DNA of 56,492 nt from assembly GCA_004134985.1 (NCBI GenBank), contig REGQ01000037.1, forward strand, positions 1-56,492. Direction: 5' to 3'. Of the stretch, positions 23,501 to 32,823 are shown piece after piece. The notes under the pieces were generated by a model, which saw only the letters and a list, made by a program, of their open reading frames with translations, was not told where the DNA came from and searched no databases. Every line of letters starts with the position of its first letter. Positions within the stretch are counted from its first letter, which is position 1. Position numbers and translations under genes: made by a program. Source of the DNA: Paenibacillaceae bacterium (GTDB taxonomy: Bacteria; Bacillota; Bacilli; Paenibacillales; Paenibacillaceae).

Positions 23501-25086
23501 CAATGCAGCCTCCCTCTGGACTTGCCTTGCATTTGTTCGGAGGCTCTGCGTCTGTTTCTGGAGCCTGTCAAATGCGGGCGCATGATCATCTGCCACCTTG
23601 GCGCCCGCACAAGCGTATCCTTCCACTCTTGATTCATCATGGGAGCGACCGGAGAAAGGTACGGTACCCCAAAGGAGCGAAGCGTCAGGAGATGGGTAAG
23701 GATGAGAATAATGGCGACCATCAAACCGTATAGGCCAAGAATGCCAGAGCAAATCATGATGGGGAAACGAAGCAAGCGAATCGCCCCGCCAAGTGCAAAA
23801 TTCGGCACCATAAAGGACGCTATTCCAGTAATTGCGACGACCATCACCATGGGCGAGGATACGATACCTGCGGCAATAGCCGCTTGGCCGATCACAAGCG
23901 CACCAACGATACTGACCGCAGAGCCCACTTGCTTGGGCAGCCGTATGCCGGCTTCGCGCAGCGCTTCAAATGTAATTTCCATGAGCAGTGCTTCGATCAA
24001 CGCGGGGAAAGGAATATGCTCGCGGGATTCCGCAATTGTGAAGAGCAGCGTAGCCGGAATCATTTCCTGGTGATAAGAAAGGACAGCGACATAGATCGAA
24101 GGAACCGTCAGGGCAATTGCAACGAATAAATAGCGCAGCCAGCGGATGGCTGTAGCAAGTGCTGCCCGTTCATAATAATCTTCAGGCGATTGCAGCAGGC
24201 TGAACATTGAAATCGGCGCAATGAGGGCAAATGGCGAGCCATCGACTAATACGACAAAACGGCCTTCCAGCAAGCTGGCGTTAACGACATCCGGCCGCTC
24301 GGTTGCCATAAGCTGCGGGAACGGGGAATAGGGAGCATCCTCCAGCATTTCTTCAACGACTGAACTATCGAGCAAGCCATCAATTTTGATCCGGGATAAT
24401 CGCTCTCTTGCCTCTTTAATTAAATCCTCATCTGCTATTCCCTCCATATATACCAAAGCCACCGGCGTATGGGTATGACGGCCGAAACGCATCATTTCCA
24501 TTTTCAACAGAGGGGATCTCAGACGTCGACGGAGCAGTGAACAGTTGATCATCAGAGCCTCGACAAAACCTTCACGAGGTCCGCGAACGACTGTTTCCGC
24601 AGATGGCTCCTCAATGCCGCGTGTCTCCATCCCTGCCAGAGAGACAACGAGTCCCTGTTCCGCACCAGCGATTAATATTAACGGATTGCCCGATGCAATC
24701 GATATGGCAGCATCTTCAAAACAGCACTCAGTATGGATGGATGAAATAGCAAGTTGGCTGCGCAAGTCCTCCGCAGATGGAACCAGACCGGTCATGCGAT
24801 TCAGTCTGTCTATTACAAGTTCGTCCAGCTCGCTCATATTGCACATCCCATTGGCATAAACCACTGCGAAGCGAGGCGATTCGGGTCCGGGGATCTCACG
24901 AAAGACGATATCGTCGCAGTTCTCGAATCGCTGCTGCAATTCCTGTACATTGGCTTGCAAGCTAGTGCTCATGTTATCCTGGGAAAGCGGCTGCGGCTGC
25001 GGGGAAGGGGATGAATGCGACTGATGCGAACGAGTAGAATTCGAACTCGAACGAATAGAATCCGAACTCGAACTAGTATGATCCAT
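23500..25086 (-). CDS. spore germinant receptor A subunit (GerAA family)
   Basis: 528 residues. The first 37 residues are a serine/proline/glutamine-rich tail, a coiled or flexible region follows, then the cytoplasmic domain and about five membrane helices (roughly 315-480) ending in a basic tail. Conserved GerAA segments include EGRFVVLVDGSPFALIAP and PFPALIEALLMEITFEALREAG. It forms the ring of the germinant-gated ion channel. It is the first gene of the minus-strand operon; AGGGAGAGCC precedes ATG. A sigma-G promoter is expected, but I could not place one with confidence. Confidence 0.93.
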   Translation of the reverse strand: MDHTSSSSDSIRSSSNSTRSHQSHSSPSPQPQPLSQDNMSTSLQANVQELQQRFENCDDIVFREIPGPESPRFAVVYANGMCNMSELDELVIDRLNRMTGLVPSAEDLRSQLAISSIHTECCFEDAAISIASGNPLILIAGAEQGLVVSLAGMETRGIEEPSAETVVRGPREGFVEALMINCSLLRRRLRSPLLKMEMMRFGRHTHTPVALVYMEGIADEDLIKEARERLSRIKIDGLLDSSVVEEMLEDAPYSPFPQLMATERPDVVNASLLEGRFVVLVDGSPFALIAPISMFSLLQSPEDYYERAALATAIRWLRYLFVAIALTVPSIYVAVLSYHQEMIPATLLFTIAESREHIPFPALIEALLMEITFEALREAGIRLPKQVGSAVSIVGALVIGQAAIAAGIVSSPMVMVVAITGIASFMVPNFALGGAIRLLRFPIMICSGILGLYGLMVAIILILTHLLTLRSFGVPYLSPVAPMMNQEWKDTLVRAPRWQMIMRPHLTGSRNRRRASEQMQGKSRGRLH

Positions 25087-25230
25087 GGCTGGCTCTCCCT
25101 CTCTGAATTTTCCTTATTGTTTCCTGCGGGACTGGAAAATAATCCTGTGCGATGTTTATTTGTATAAGAAATGAAAAGAAAAAGTGCATTGAACAACGCG
25201 GTCAGCTGCGGTACGATTGTCAATGAAAAG

Positions 25231-25245
25231 TGAGAATGAGAATCA
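25231..25245 (+). promoter_or_regulatory. Fur-box-like operator 1
   Basis: TGAGAATGAGAATCA fits the 7-1-7 Fur consensus TGATAATnATTATCA in the outer positions, 28 bp before the start of a siderophore-type binding protein. It predicts induction by iron limitation. Confidence 0.55.
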
Positions 25246-25273
25246 ATTACAATGTACAGGAGTGGGGATCAGC

Positions 25274-26338
25274 ATGAAATTTGCAATTCGAACAGGAAAA
25301 CAAGCCGTCATAATGGCAATACTGCTGGCTGTTATGGTTGGCTTGGCAGCTTGCGGGACAGATTCAGACAAGAAAGAACAAGCGCCAGCTGGTGAGAATA
25401 CAACGAATGGTGCCCAAGGCACGGAAGATGCTGCCAAGGGAGAGAATGAAACAGCCGCAACAGGAGATTCAGCTAAAGATGATGAAGCGGCGGGGCAAAG
25501 TGAAACAAGGATCGTAAAGGATGAATTCGGCGACGTGGAAATCCCGGCCCATCCAAAGCGGGTAGCGGCGATCTATTTGGAAGATTATTTGAAAGCCCTT
25601 GAAGTGACTCCGATTGTCCAATGGTATCATCCTGCGTGGGGAATTCAGGACTATCTTGGACTGGATGTTCCACAGTTCGATATATCAGGAAGTCTGGAAG
25701 CATTGCTGGAGCAAGAGCCGGACCTGATCATTGTGGATGGGGTGGTCGATGCGGCCAAATATGAGCAGTATTCGAAGATTGCGCCGACTTACCGTCTGCC
25801 GGAAGCGATTTTGCAAGACTCTACGGAAATTTTGAAGACGGTGGCCAATGTGCTCGGCGTTCCTGAGAAAGCAGAAAAAGTGGTTGCTGCTTATGAGCAG
25901 AAGGTGGCAGATGCCAAAGTCAAACTTTCGCAAGCGATTGGCAAGGAAACCGTCGCAGTAATTCGGATCGAAGCCGGAGAAAAGACATTTGCACTGTTTG
26001 GAATTAAAAACCGTTATACAGGGGTTATCTATAACAAGTTCGGGCTTGAGCCCTTTCCGATGGCACGGGATATGGAAGCCTATCATGAGGTGATCTCGGA
26101 AGAAATCATTCCGGAACTGGATGCTGACCATATTATTATTTTCCCTTCCAATGGCGAGTGGGACTCTGAGGAGAACAAGGATGCGATTGCTGAGATGCTG
26201 GATAATCCGCTATGGAAGTCCTTGCCTGCGGTGAAAAACGACCAAGTGTACCGGATGGACCGTTCCCATTGGCAATCAGGCGCAATAACCGCTAATTCTA
26301 TGAAACTGGATGATCTTCTGGAGGCACTTGTAAAGTAA
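25274..26338 (+). CDS. iron-siderophore binding lipoprotein (FeuA/FecB family)
   Basis: 354 residues. Lipobox GLAAC at about residue 28, then a low-complexity Glu/Asn/Ala/Gly linker of some 45 residues. A type III periplasmic-binding domain of the BtuF/FecB family follows (VKDEFGDVEIPAHPKRVAAI to LDDLLEALVK). It would bind a ferric siderophore outside the cell. No permease or ATPase gene is adjacent, so it must use a transporter encoded elsewhere. ATG 25274 lies behind GGAGTGGGGATC; the longer ORF would bury the signal peptide. A Fur-type box precedes it. Its binding domain resembles the C-terminal half of the next gene's product. Confidence 0.9.
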   Translation: MKFAIRTGKQAVIMAILLAVMVGLAACGTDSDKKEQAPAGENTTNGAQGTEDAAKGENETAATGDSAKDDEAAGQSETRIVKDEFGDVEIPAHPKRVAAIYLEDYLKALEVTPIVQWYHPAWGIQDYLGLDVPQFDISGSLEALLEQEPDLIIVDGVVDAAKYEQYSKIAPTYRLPEAILQDSTEILKTVANVLGVPEKAEKVVAAYEQKVADAKVKLSQAIGKETVAVIRIEAGEKTFALFGIKNRYTGVIYNKFGLEPFPMARDMEAYHEVISEEIIPELDADHIIIFPSNGEWDSEENKDAIAEMLDNPLWKSLPAVKNDQVYRMDRSHWQSGAITANSMKLDDLLEALVK

Positions 26339-26342
26339 GAGA

Positions 26343-26383
26343 AAAGGGCTTGTCAACAATAGTTGATGAGTCCTCTTTTTTGC
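26343..26383 (+). terminator. terminator after binding-protein gene
   Basis: GGGCTTGTCAAC-AATA-GTTGATGAGTCC hairpin (two G-U pairs) followed by TCTTTTTT. Confidence 0.8.
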
Positions 26384-26398
26384 TTTAAACTATGAAAA

Positions 26399-26413
26399 TG
26401 AAAACTATTCTCA
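26399..26413 (+). promoter_or_regulatory. Fur-box-like operator 2
   Basis: TGAAAACTATTCTCA fits the Fur 7-1-7 consensus better than the first site and lies 22 bp before the AraC/binding-protein fusion. Both genes thus appear to be iron-regulated. Confidence 0.6.
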
Positions 26414-26434
26414 TGAATGGGGAGGGGACGGAGT

Positions 26435-28054
26435 ATGACAGGACAAATGGTTCAGTCAAATAATCAATCAAGTAATCGTCATTTGCAATATTATACGATG
26501 CTCGATATGGAATATAAAAATTATGGCCCTCACTGGAAAAATCCGACGCAGATGTTTTATGATTATACATTAATTGTGGTAACGAGTGGCAAAGGAAGGT
26601 TAGTGATTGAGGGTACCGGGTTCCAAATGGAGCGGGGAAGCTGCTTTCTGGTAACGCCGGGAATTTCTCACGGCTTGGAAATTGGCCAGGAGGGGATGGT
26701 TTACTACCAACTCACCTTTGAAGTGCTGGAGCGGAATCTAACAACCAACAAGCAGTTGAAGACCGCAGACACCAGCAGCAGTTTGCCGAACGCCGGGCCC
26801 ATCTGCTGCCATCCCTTCTCCCAATGCATACTGTTGTTGGAGACGATCTTTCAGCAGCGCAATGTGAGCGGGGATTTGGCGGCATTATCCAATCACATTC
26901 GGTTCCAGGAACTGCTGCTGTTTCTTCTGCAGCAAAATCAGTCCAGCGATCATGACAATAAGCTCCGCAAAGTGGTGGAGCAATCGATCGACTATGTGAA
27001 GAGGCATTACCAGGAAGCGATTTCCGTGGAGCATCTGGCAGAGATGATCGACATCAGCCGTCCGCGCTATACCCAGCTTTTCAAAGAAATTACGGGACAA
27101 CTGCCACTGGAGTTTTTGAATGGCATACGCATCGATCAGGCGCAGCAGCTCCTCCTGATGACCGATGACAAGCTGCACGATATCGCACAGGCAGTCGGAT
27201 TCAGCAATGAATACTACTTCAACAGACGGTTCCGTCAAACTGTTGGAACTTCGCCAGGGCAATATCGACGGCAGCATCAGGGCTCGCTGCGCGTATTCGC
27301 CCCGTTTCTGGAAGATTACATGCTGGCGCTCGGGATTACGCCTGTCGTGCAATTTTCGCACAGTTCTTGGGGGAAACAAGATTATTTGGGGCTGGATTAT
27401 ACCCCTGAATTCGATATTTCCCATCGAGACTGGGATGCGCTTAGCCAGCATAGCCCCAACTTCATTATGCTGGATAACGGCTATCAGCGCTGGTGTCTTA
27501 ATGAATGTCACCAGGTCGCCCCTACATTCAAGCTGTCCTATCTTGGGGAAGACTGGCGCAGGACGCTGACGACGATCGCTTCCATCTTCGGCAGAACGGA
27601 CAAAGTGCAGGCTGTTATTCATGATTATGAGCAGAAAGCACTGAAAGCCAAGGAACGCCTCCAGCGTTCCCTGAATGGGCAGTCGGTAGCATGCCTGCGT
27701 ATATCGGATTGCTCTGTCAGCTTGTATGGCGGAATGGAGCATGGGTATACCGGACCGGTGCTGTATAAGGATTTGGGTCTCAACCAGCCGCTTCTTGTAC
27801 ATCAGCTTGCGCAGGACGAGCGGCGGGTGACGTTGAGTCTGGATTCGCTCGCCCGGCTTGACGCGGATCATCTGTTCATTACGTTTGATAAACTGGAGGG
27901 CGAGGGTCGTGAATTGCTCCAGACCGAGCTGTGGCGCAGCCTTCCGGCAGTGCGCAATCAACATGTTTACGAGGTCGATTTCATGGCGTGGATGAACTAC
28001 GGGGTACTGTCTCACAGCCGCAAAATCGACGATGTGCTTCAGGCACTGGCCTGA
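26435..28054 (+). CDS. AraC-type regulator fused to siderophore-binding domain (Btr-like)
   Basis: 539 residues in three parts: an N-terminal cupin-like arm (about 1-110), an AraC double HTH (about 175-275; ISVEHLAEMIDISRPRYTQLFKEI and LHDIAQAVGFSNEYYFNRRF), and a FecB-like periplasmic-binding domain (about 285-539) that must act in the cytoplasm. This is the architecture of Bacillus subtilis Btr, which is activated by ferric bacillibactin and turns on feuABC. The binding domain shares the motif P-V-V-Q-(W/F)-W/SH and Y-L-G-L-D with the upstream lipoprotein, so both probably see the same siderophore. ATG follows GGAGGGGACGG. Confidence 0.9.
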   Translation: MTGQMVQSNNQSSNRHLQYYTMLDMEYKNYGPHWKNPTQMFYDYTLIVVTSGKGRLVIEGTGFQMERGSCFLVTPGISHGLEIGQEGMVYYQLTFEVLERNLTTNKQLKTADTSSSLPNAGPICCHPFSQCILLLETIFQQRNVSGDLAALSNHIRFQELLLFLLQQNQSSDHDNKLRKVVEQSIDYVKRHYQEAISVEHLAEMIDISRPRYTQLFKEITGQLPLEFLNGIRIDQAQQLLLMTDDKLHDIAQAVGFSNEYYFNRRFRQTVGTSPGQYRRQHQGSLRVFAPFLEDYMLALGITPVVQFSHSSWGKQDYLGLDYTPEFDISHRDWDALSQHSPNFIMLDNGYQRWCLNECHQVAPTFKLSYLGEDWRRTLTTIASIFGRTDKVQAVIHDYEQKALKAKERLQRSLNGQSVACLRISDCSVSLYGGMEHGYTGPVLYKDLGLNQPLLVHQLAQDERRVTLSLDSLARLDADHLFITFDKLEGEGRELLQTELWRSLPAVRNQHVYEVDFMAWMNYGVLSHSRKIDDVLQALA

Positions 28055-28061
28055 CGATAAA

Positions 28062-28093
28062 AAAACCAGACCCCGCATTGTTGCAGGGTCTGG
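28062..28093. terminator. bidirectional terminator
   Basis: CCAGACCC-CGCATTGTTGCA-GGGTCTGG with an A-run on its left, giving a good T-run for the convergent minus-strand gene. Confidence 0.8.
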
Positions 28094-28152
28094 CATAGGG
28101 TGCTGCTATTCGATCCGTTTCGTTTAGAAAGCTGACGGATGCACTGCGCCTG

Positions 28153-28773
28153 CTAGCGATCTTCTGCTGCAGGTTTGTCGGATTCCCTGGCAAACTTGGC
28201 TTCGAGCTTGCGGATCACGATTAATGAGACGACGATAAACAAGACAATATAAACCAGCAGCAGCGGATTGTCAGCATAGCGCGTCAGGTCATAGCCGATG
28301 TATGATACTGTGAAGATCATGATCGCCTTGCCTGCGGTGACAGCCAGCGCAAAGGAGCGAAAGCGCATGCCTGCCAGTGCCGCGGCGATGTTGACTGCGA
28401 CAAACGGGCCGACTGGGAACAGGCTGAGCACGAATACATAGCTGAACGCATTGCGGCGCACCCACAGCATGCCCTTGCGAATTTTGGGCTTGTTGGTCCA
28501 GCGCATCAGCAACCGGTGCGATGAAATGCGGCTGACCAGGAAGAACGTCAGCAGGCAGCCGGCTACCATACCGATCCAGGAATAAAGAAAACCAAACCAA
28601 AGTCCATATACGAGTGCGTTGACGCCTACAATAAGAAGTGTTGGCAACGGAGGCACAAAGGATTTCAAAAATGTCAGCATGATGCCGGGCAGCGGGCCGT
28701 AGGAGCGATATTGCTCCAGCCATTCCATCAGCTGTTCTTCCGTTAAAGATGAGATGAGATCTGCGATCCCCAT
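28153..28773 (-). CDS. VTT-domain (TVP38/TMEM64, DedA-like) membrane protein
   Basis: 206 residues with about five membrane helices. The VTT domain signature is visible in FVPPLPTLLIVGVNALVYG and in FPVGPFVAVNIAAALAGMRF. Family members are thought to move lipids or affect membrane potential; the exact function is unknown. ATG 28773 is chosen because GGGGGAA lies 9 bp upstream; the frame extends to a TTG at 28791 that overlaps the RBS. It stands alone, transcribed away from the FadR-type regulator. Confidence 0.85.
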   Translation of the reverse strand: MGIADLISSLTEEQLMEWLEQYRSYGPLPGIMLTFLKSFVPPLPTLLIVGVNALVYGLWFGFLYSWIGMVAGCLLTFFLVSRISSHRLLMRWTNKPKIRKGMLWVRRNAFSYVFVLSLFPVGPFVAVNIAAALAGMRFRSFALAVTAGKAIMIFTVSYIGYDLTRYADNPLLLVYIVLFIVVSLIVIRKLEAKFARESDKPAAEDR

Positions 28774-28897
28774 TGCGATTCGTTCCCCCAAGCATTAGCT
28801 TTCTTGTCGCTATTGTACCTCATCCATCGTAAAGGAAGATATAAGCTGTGACAAGCCTTTCGTGACAAGATGGCAAATTATTAGCTCAATTTATTTG

Positions 28898-28925
28898 TTG
28901 ACAATCAGTTGGAGATTGCTATAAT
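28898..28925 (+). promoter_or_regulatory. promoter of FadR-type regulator
   Basis: TTGACA (28898-28903) and TATAAT (28920-28925), both perfect hexamers with a 16-bp spacer, 22 bp before the start codon. Confidence 0.85.
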
Positions 28926-28947
28926 TCTACTAACAGGAGATGATCAG

Positions 28948-29652
28948 ATGAATTCGAAGATTTCATTCCAGACACTCAACCGTCCCAAGCTGGTAGACGA
29001 TATCGTTGCCCAACTGCAGACGAAAATTTCAGGCGGTGATATTAAGCCAGGCGAGAAGATTCCAACCGAGCCTGAATTGATGGAACAATTCGGGGTAGGG
29101 CGTTCCACCGTACGCGAGGCGGTGCGTGTGTTGGTGCATGCAGGGCTGCTGGAGAAGAAACAAGGTTTCGGAACCTATCTGAAGACCGATCCGGTTATTC
29201 AGGAGCCGCTGATGCATCGGCTGCAGCGCGCTGAAATATTGGAAGTATATGAGGTAAGGAGAGGGCTGGAGCTGGAGATTTCAAGGCTTGCCGCAGAGCG
29301 CCGGGACGACAAGGATCTTGAAGCGATGCGGGAGCATTTGGATATTCGCAATGCAGCATTGCAAGCCGGCAATGTCGAAGCGTATCTGAATGCGGATATT
29401 GCGTTCCACCTGGCCGTTGCTGTGGCCAGCAAGAACAGTATATTTATTGATCTGTACCGGACCTTTTCGACTGTCGTGCATGAGACACTGCATAAGTTGG
29501 CTAGAAATTTCCAGGATCATAATCGGAATGTTGCGCAGCATGAGAATTTGTATCTGGCGATCAAAAGGCAGGATGCCCAGTCAGCGATCCACTGGACGAG
29601 TGAAAATCTTAATCAGACGGTAGCCGATCTTGAAACCTATCAGCAGCAATAA
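28948..29652 (+). CDS. FadR/GntR-family transcriptional regulator (FCD domain)
   Basis: 234 residues. The N-terminal winged helix (about 8-75) has the GntR motif GEKIPTEPELMEQFGVGRSTVREAVRVLVHAGLL; the C-terminal FCD domain (about 90-225) retains metal-site histidines in DIAFHLAVA and QHENLYLAI. Ligands of this class are small carboxylates or sugar acids. The next gene, an exporter, may be its target. ATG 28948 follows AGGAGATGATC; an upstream in-frame ATG lacks an RBS and overlaps the promoter. Confidence 0.9.
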   Translation: MNSKISFQTLNRPKLVDDIVAQLQTKISGGDIKPGEKIPTEPELMEQFGVGRSTVREAVRVLVHAGLLEKKQGFGTYLKTDPVIQEPLMHRLQRAEILEVYEVRRGLELEISRLAAERRDDKDLEAMREHLDIRNAALQAGNVEAYLNADIAFHLAVAVASKNSIFIDLYRTFSTVVHETLHKLARNFQDHNRNVAQHENLYLAIKRQDAQSAIHWTSENLNQTVADLETYQQQ

Positions 29653-29815
29653 TCCGAAGATGCTTGGCGTGAACGGCTTCACTGTCCTGTGAACAGAGGA
29701 GCGTTCGTTTACGCATTTCCGCATCAGCGATTGTTTGACATACAGAGTAGGTTATTTTTTTAATATTAAACATCTGATGATTAGATGAACATATGTAGAA
29801 AGAGGCCAATAATTT

Positions 29816-31045
29816 ATGAAGACATCAGCCGCCGGGCAAGCAAACACGGTTTACAGCATTTTATTTTCCATCAGTCTTGTTCATTTATTAAATGATTCAA
29901 TTCAATCCGTTATTCCCGCCATCTTTCCGATTTTACATGAATCATTGCAACTGAGTTTTGCTCAGATTGGCTGGATTGGCTTTACGCTCAATGTCACGGC
30001 ATCCATGTTCCAGCCATTGATCGGACTTTACACCGACTCCAGACCCAAGCCATGGCTGCTTCCATCCGGCGTTGTCTTTTCTCTGTTTGGTATGGTGGTG
30101 CTTGCTTTTGCCGGCAGCTTTACGGAAGTTATTGTTGCCGTCGTTCTGATCGGGCTTGGCTCATCCGTGCTTCATCCGGAAGCTTCGCGTGTCGCCTATC
30201 TGGCAGCAGGACCGCGGAGGGGGCTGGCGCAGTCGATCTTCCAGACAGGCGGCAACATTGGGCAGGCGCTTGCACCGGTCTTTACCGCATTGATTTTCGT
30301 TCCGCTCGGCCAATTCGGGATTATCTGGTTCACGTTTGCCGCCGCTGCAGCCATTGTAGTTCAAATTATGGTTGCAAAATGGTATAAAGGATATATTCAG
30401 CGTCAGTCGGTAGTCAAGAAGACAGTAGTCGTCAAACGGAGGCTGCCTGGCAAAATCATCGGCTATTCGATTACGATTCTGATCATGCTGCTCTTTTCCA
30501 AATTTGTATATGTGGCAAGCATGACTGGATTTTACGCTTTTTATTTGATCGACCATTTTCAAATTTCTACGGAGTATGCCCAGGTATTTATTTTTGCCTT
30601 GCTTGCTGCCGGGGCGGTCGGAACCTTTCTGGGCGGGCCGATGGCTGACCGGTTCGGACGGCGCAATATGATCTGGTTTTCAATTCTTGGCACGGCGCCG
30701 TTCTCACTGCTGCTGCCGTATACCAATCTGTTCTGGTCAGCCGTGCTCTGCGTCATCATCGGATTTATATTGTTGTCAGGTTTTTCCGTCATTATTGTAT
30801 ATGCCCAGGAGTTGCTGCCTGGCAAGGTGGGCACGGTATCAGGATTGTTCTTTGGCTTGGCGTTCGGGCTCGGAGGAATCGGCTCGGCGGTGTTGGGCAC
30901 GCTGGCGGACTATACGAGCATTTCATTTGTTATCCAGTTGTGCGCGTACTTGCCGCTGCTCGGCTTGCTCGCCGTATTTCTCCCGACCGACAACAAGCTT
31001 AATCTGACTGAAGCGGGGATGACTGCGAAGGCTCAGGGAGCTTAA
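29816..31045 (+). CDS. MFS exporter of the fosmidomycin-resistance (Fsr) type
   Basis: 409 residues with twelve membrane helices. The sequences HLLNDSIQSVIPAIFPIL near the N-terminus and GLGSSVLHPEASRVAYLAAG around residue 110 are typical of the Fsr subgroup, and the loop GGPMADRFGRRNM after helix 8 is the MFS motif. It probably pumps a drug or metabolite out using the proton gradient. ATG follows AAAGAGGCC. The gene lies 163 bp after the regulator, in the same direction, with no terminator seen between. Confidence 0.85.
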   Translation: MKTSAAGQANTVYSILFSISLVHLLNDSIQSVIPAIFPILHESLQLSFAQIGWIGFTLNVTASMFQPLIGLYTDSRPKPWLLPSGVVFSLFGMVVLAFAGSFTEVIVAVVLIGLGSSVLHPEASRVAYLAAGPRRGLAQSIFQTGGNIGQALAPVFTALIFVPLGQFGIIWFTFAAAAAIVVQIMVAKWYKGYIQRQSVVKKTVVVKRRLPGKIIGYSITILIMLLFSKFVYVASMTGFYAFYLIDHFQISTEYAQVFIFALLAAGAVGTFLGGPMADRFGRRNMIWFSILGTAPFSLLLPYTNLFWSAVLCVIIGFILLSGFSVIIVYAQELLPGKVGTVSGLFFGLAFGLGGIGSAVLGTLADYTSISFVIQLCAYLPLLGLLAVFLPTDNKLNLTEAGMTAKAQGA

Positions 31046-31103
31046 CCAGAGACAAGCAACCTGATCGATTAATAATCAAAACGTCATAGGAGTGAGTTGC
31101 CAG

Positions 31104-31895
31104 ATGAAAGATAGCAGCCGATACGTAATTGAACTAGAGGATATCGCATGGCAGCGCGATCAAAAGACGGTGCTGCAGCAGGTGGACTGGCGGGTTGGCG
31201 CCGGAGAGCACTGGGCGGTGCTTGGCTTGAACGGCTCAGGTAAAACGACCATTTTGAATATGATTAACGGTTATATTTGGCCAACCAGAGGCAAGGTTTC
31301 GGTGCTTGGCCATCCGTTCGGCACCGTCGATCTCCGGGAATTGCGCAAGTCGATCGGCTGGGTCAGTTCCTCGCTGCAGGAGAAGTTTTACCCGAACGAC
31401 CGCGCTCAAAATATCGTGATCAGTGGCAAACATGCTTCGATCGGTCTGTATGAAAAAACGAGCGGGGACGATCTGGAGCAGGCAGTACAGCTGATGCAGG
31501 ACTTGGGCTGCCCGCATTTGTACGACCGAACGTACCAGACTTGTTCGCAAGGGGAAAAGCAAAAGCTGCTGATTGCACGCGCCCTGATGGCTGCACCGAA
31601 GCTGCTTATTCTTGACGAAGCATGCAACGGATTGGATTTTCTCGCGCGGGAAGCGCTGCTGGCCAGCATTGAATCGCTCGCTGCGAAGCCGGATGCGCCA
31701 ACACTGTTGTTTGTCACGCACCATATTGAAGAGATCTCTCCGGTCTTCACTCACTCGCTGCTCGTTCGCCGCGGTACGATCTTTGCTAAAGGGGAGTCGG
31801 AGAATGTGCTGACCAGTCAGACACTATCGAGCTTCTTCGAGCGTCCGGTGCAGGTTAGCCATCATAAAGGCAGGCTCGGCCTTGTAATTTCCTAA
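31104..31895 (+). CDS. ABC transporter ATPase (YlmA/ModF-like)
   Basis: 263 residues. Walker A LNGSGKTT, Q-loop SSSLQEK, signature TCSQGEKQK (a variant of LSGGQ), Walker B LLILDEACNGLD and switch His in VTHHIEEI. The WRVGAGEHWAVLG and LDEACNGLD wording resembles the YlmA and ModF group, single ATPases often found without a permease partner. No permease is adjacent. The start at 31104 is set by AGGAGTGAG; the frame begins at a GTG inside that RBS. The gene is 58 bp after the exporter and may be cotranscribed. Confidence 0.85.
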   Translation: MKDSSRYVIELEDIAWQRDQKTVLQQVDWRVGAGEHWAVLGLNGSGKTTILNMINGYIWPTRGKVSVLGHPFGTVDLRELRKSIGWVSSSLQEKFYPNDRAQNIVISGKHASIGLYEKTSGDDLEQAVQLMQDLGCPHLYDRTYQTCSQGEKQKLLIARALMAAPKLLILDEACNGLDFLAREALLASIESLAAKPDAPTLLFVTHHIEEISPVFTHSLLVRRGTIFAKGESENVLTSQTLSSFFERPVQVSHHKGRLGLVIS

Positions 31896-31957
31896 TTGTC
31901 CCCTTTCGGTTATAATGGTAGCAGTGCAAGCAAGATTAGAAATGTCGGGGGTTGGCA

Positions 31958-32656
31958 ATGAAACGTTGGCAAAGTGCTTTTAGTATGCTGCTCATGGTTA
32001 TTATGCTGGCAGGCTGCTCCAGCGGAAATGCTCATCTTACTATCCAGATGGATGGCACTGCAGATTTGAATCTTACTATGTTTATTAAAAAAAGTGCACA
32101 GCGATTGATCAGCGGCCAACTCGATTTGGCATTCGAGAAGCTGGCCCAGTTGAGCAAAGCAGAGTACCGGATTCACAAAGATGCGTCCGGGACGGAATAT
32201 AAGATGTTCAAACATTTCGACGCTCTTGACCAGCAAAACTTGAAGCAGCTTCTGGGGGACGGTCAGAGTCTCACCACAATTGAGCACTTTTTCTATACAC
32301 GTTATCAATTTAAAGGGCAATACGATATGAGCCAGTTGGCTGGATGGCTGACCAAAACAACGAATGCGGTCGGTTTGCCTACTTCGCTGGTAGAACTGGC
32401 TGCCGGGCAGCTTGAGTTTGAGTTTATGCTCACGATGCCGGTCAAACTGCCGATGACGCATAATGCGGACCGGGTGGACGGGAAGACCTTATCCTGGGAC
32501 GTGTCATTTACAGAGCCGAATGTTATCGAGCTTGATGTCAGTGTGCCGAATGTGAAAAATATTGTAATGACGGCAGTCACGTTACTCCTTGTTCTGAGCG
32601 CATTAATCATTTATATGGTTGTCCGCCGCGGCCGAATTCGCCGTGCAGCTGGATGA
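31958..32656 (+). CDS. LppM-like lipoprotein (DUF3153 type)
   Basis: 232 residues. Lipobox MLAGC at about residue 20, an extracellular domain (about 25-200), one C-terminal membrane helix (about 203-222) and a basic tail VRRGRIRRAAG. The opening CSSGNAHLTIQMDGTADLNLTMFI is typical of the LppM domain, whose members are lipid-anchored and again membrane-bound at the C-terminus. Function is unknown. Codons before ATG 31958 include GGGG as weak RBS; a TATAAT sequence at 31912 suggests its own promoter. Confidence 0.75.
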   Translation: MKRWQSAFSMLLMVIMLAGCSSGNAHLTIQMDGTADLNLTMFIKKSAQRLISGQLDLAFEKLAQLSKAEYRIHKDASGTEYKMFKHFDALDQQNLKQLLGDGQSLTTIEHFFYTRYQFKGQYDMSQLAGWLTKTTNAVGLPTSLVELAAGQLEFEFMLTMPVKLPMTHNADRVDGKTLSWDVSFTEPNVIELDVSVPNVKNIVMTAVTLLLVLSALIIYMVVRRGRIRRAAG

Positions 32657-32667
32657 CAGAACGAAAG

Positions 32668-32718
32668 AAACCATTGGAACAGGTCATTGCAGACTGATCA
32701 TCCGATGGTTTTTTTATT
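32668..32718 (+). terminator. terminator after LppM-like gene
   Basis: AAACCATTGG pairs with CCGATGGTTT across a 25-nt loop and is followed by TTTTTTATT. Confidence 0.7.
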
Positions 32719-32823
32719 GATGATGTACTGCAAACCGTCAGTCTGGGGAGCTTTGTGTTGATGCATGCATGACAGTTTCATAGGCAGAATTGCCTGGTTT
32801 CACTCGTCCTCTGGGCGGGGTAT

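Noticed and set aside
26885-28096. 403-codon minus-strand ORF
   Set aside because: Antisense to the Btr-like gene, which has a complete domain structure and RBS; the ORF resembles no family.
31104-31895. ATPase of the siderophore system at 25-28 kb
   Set aside because: The ATPase is of YlmA/ModF type, not FhuC type, and lies beyond three unrelated genes.
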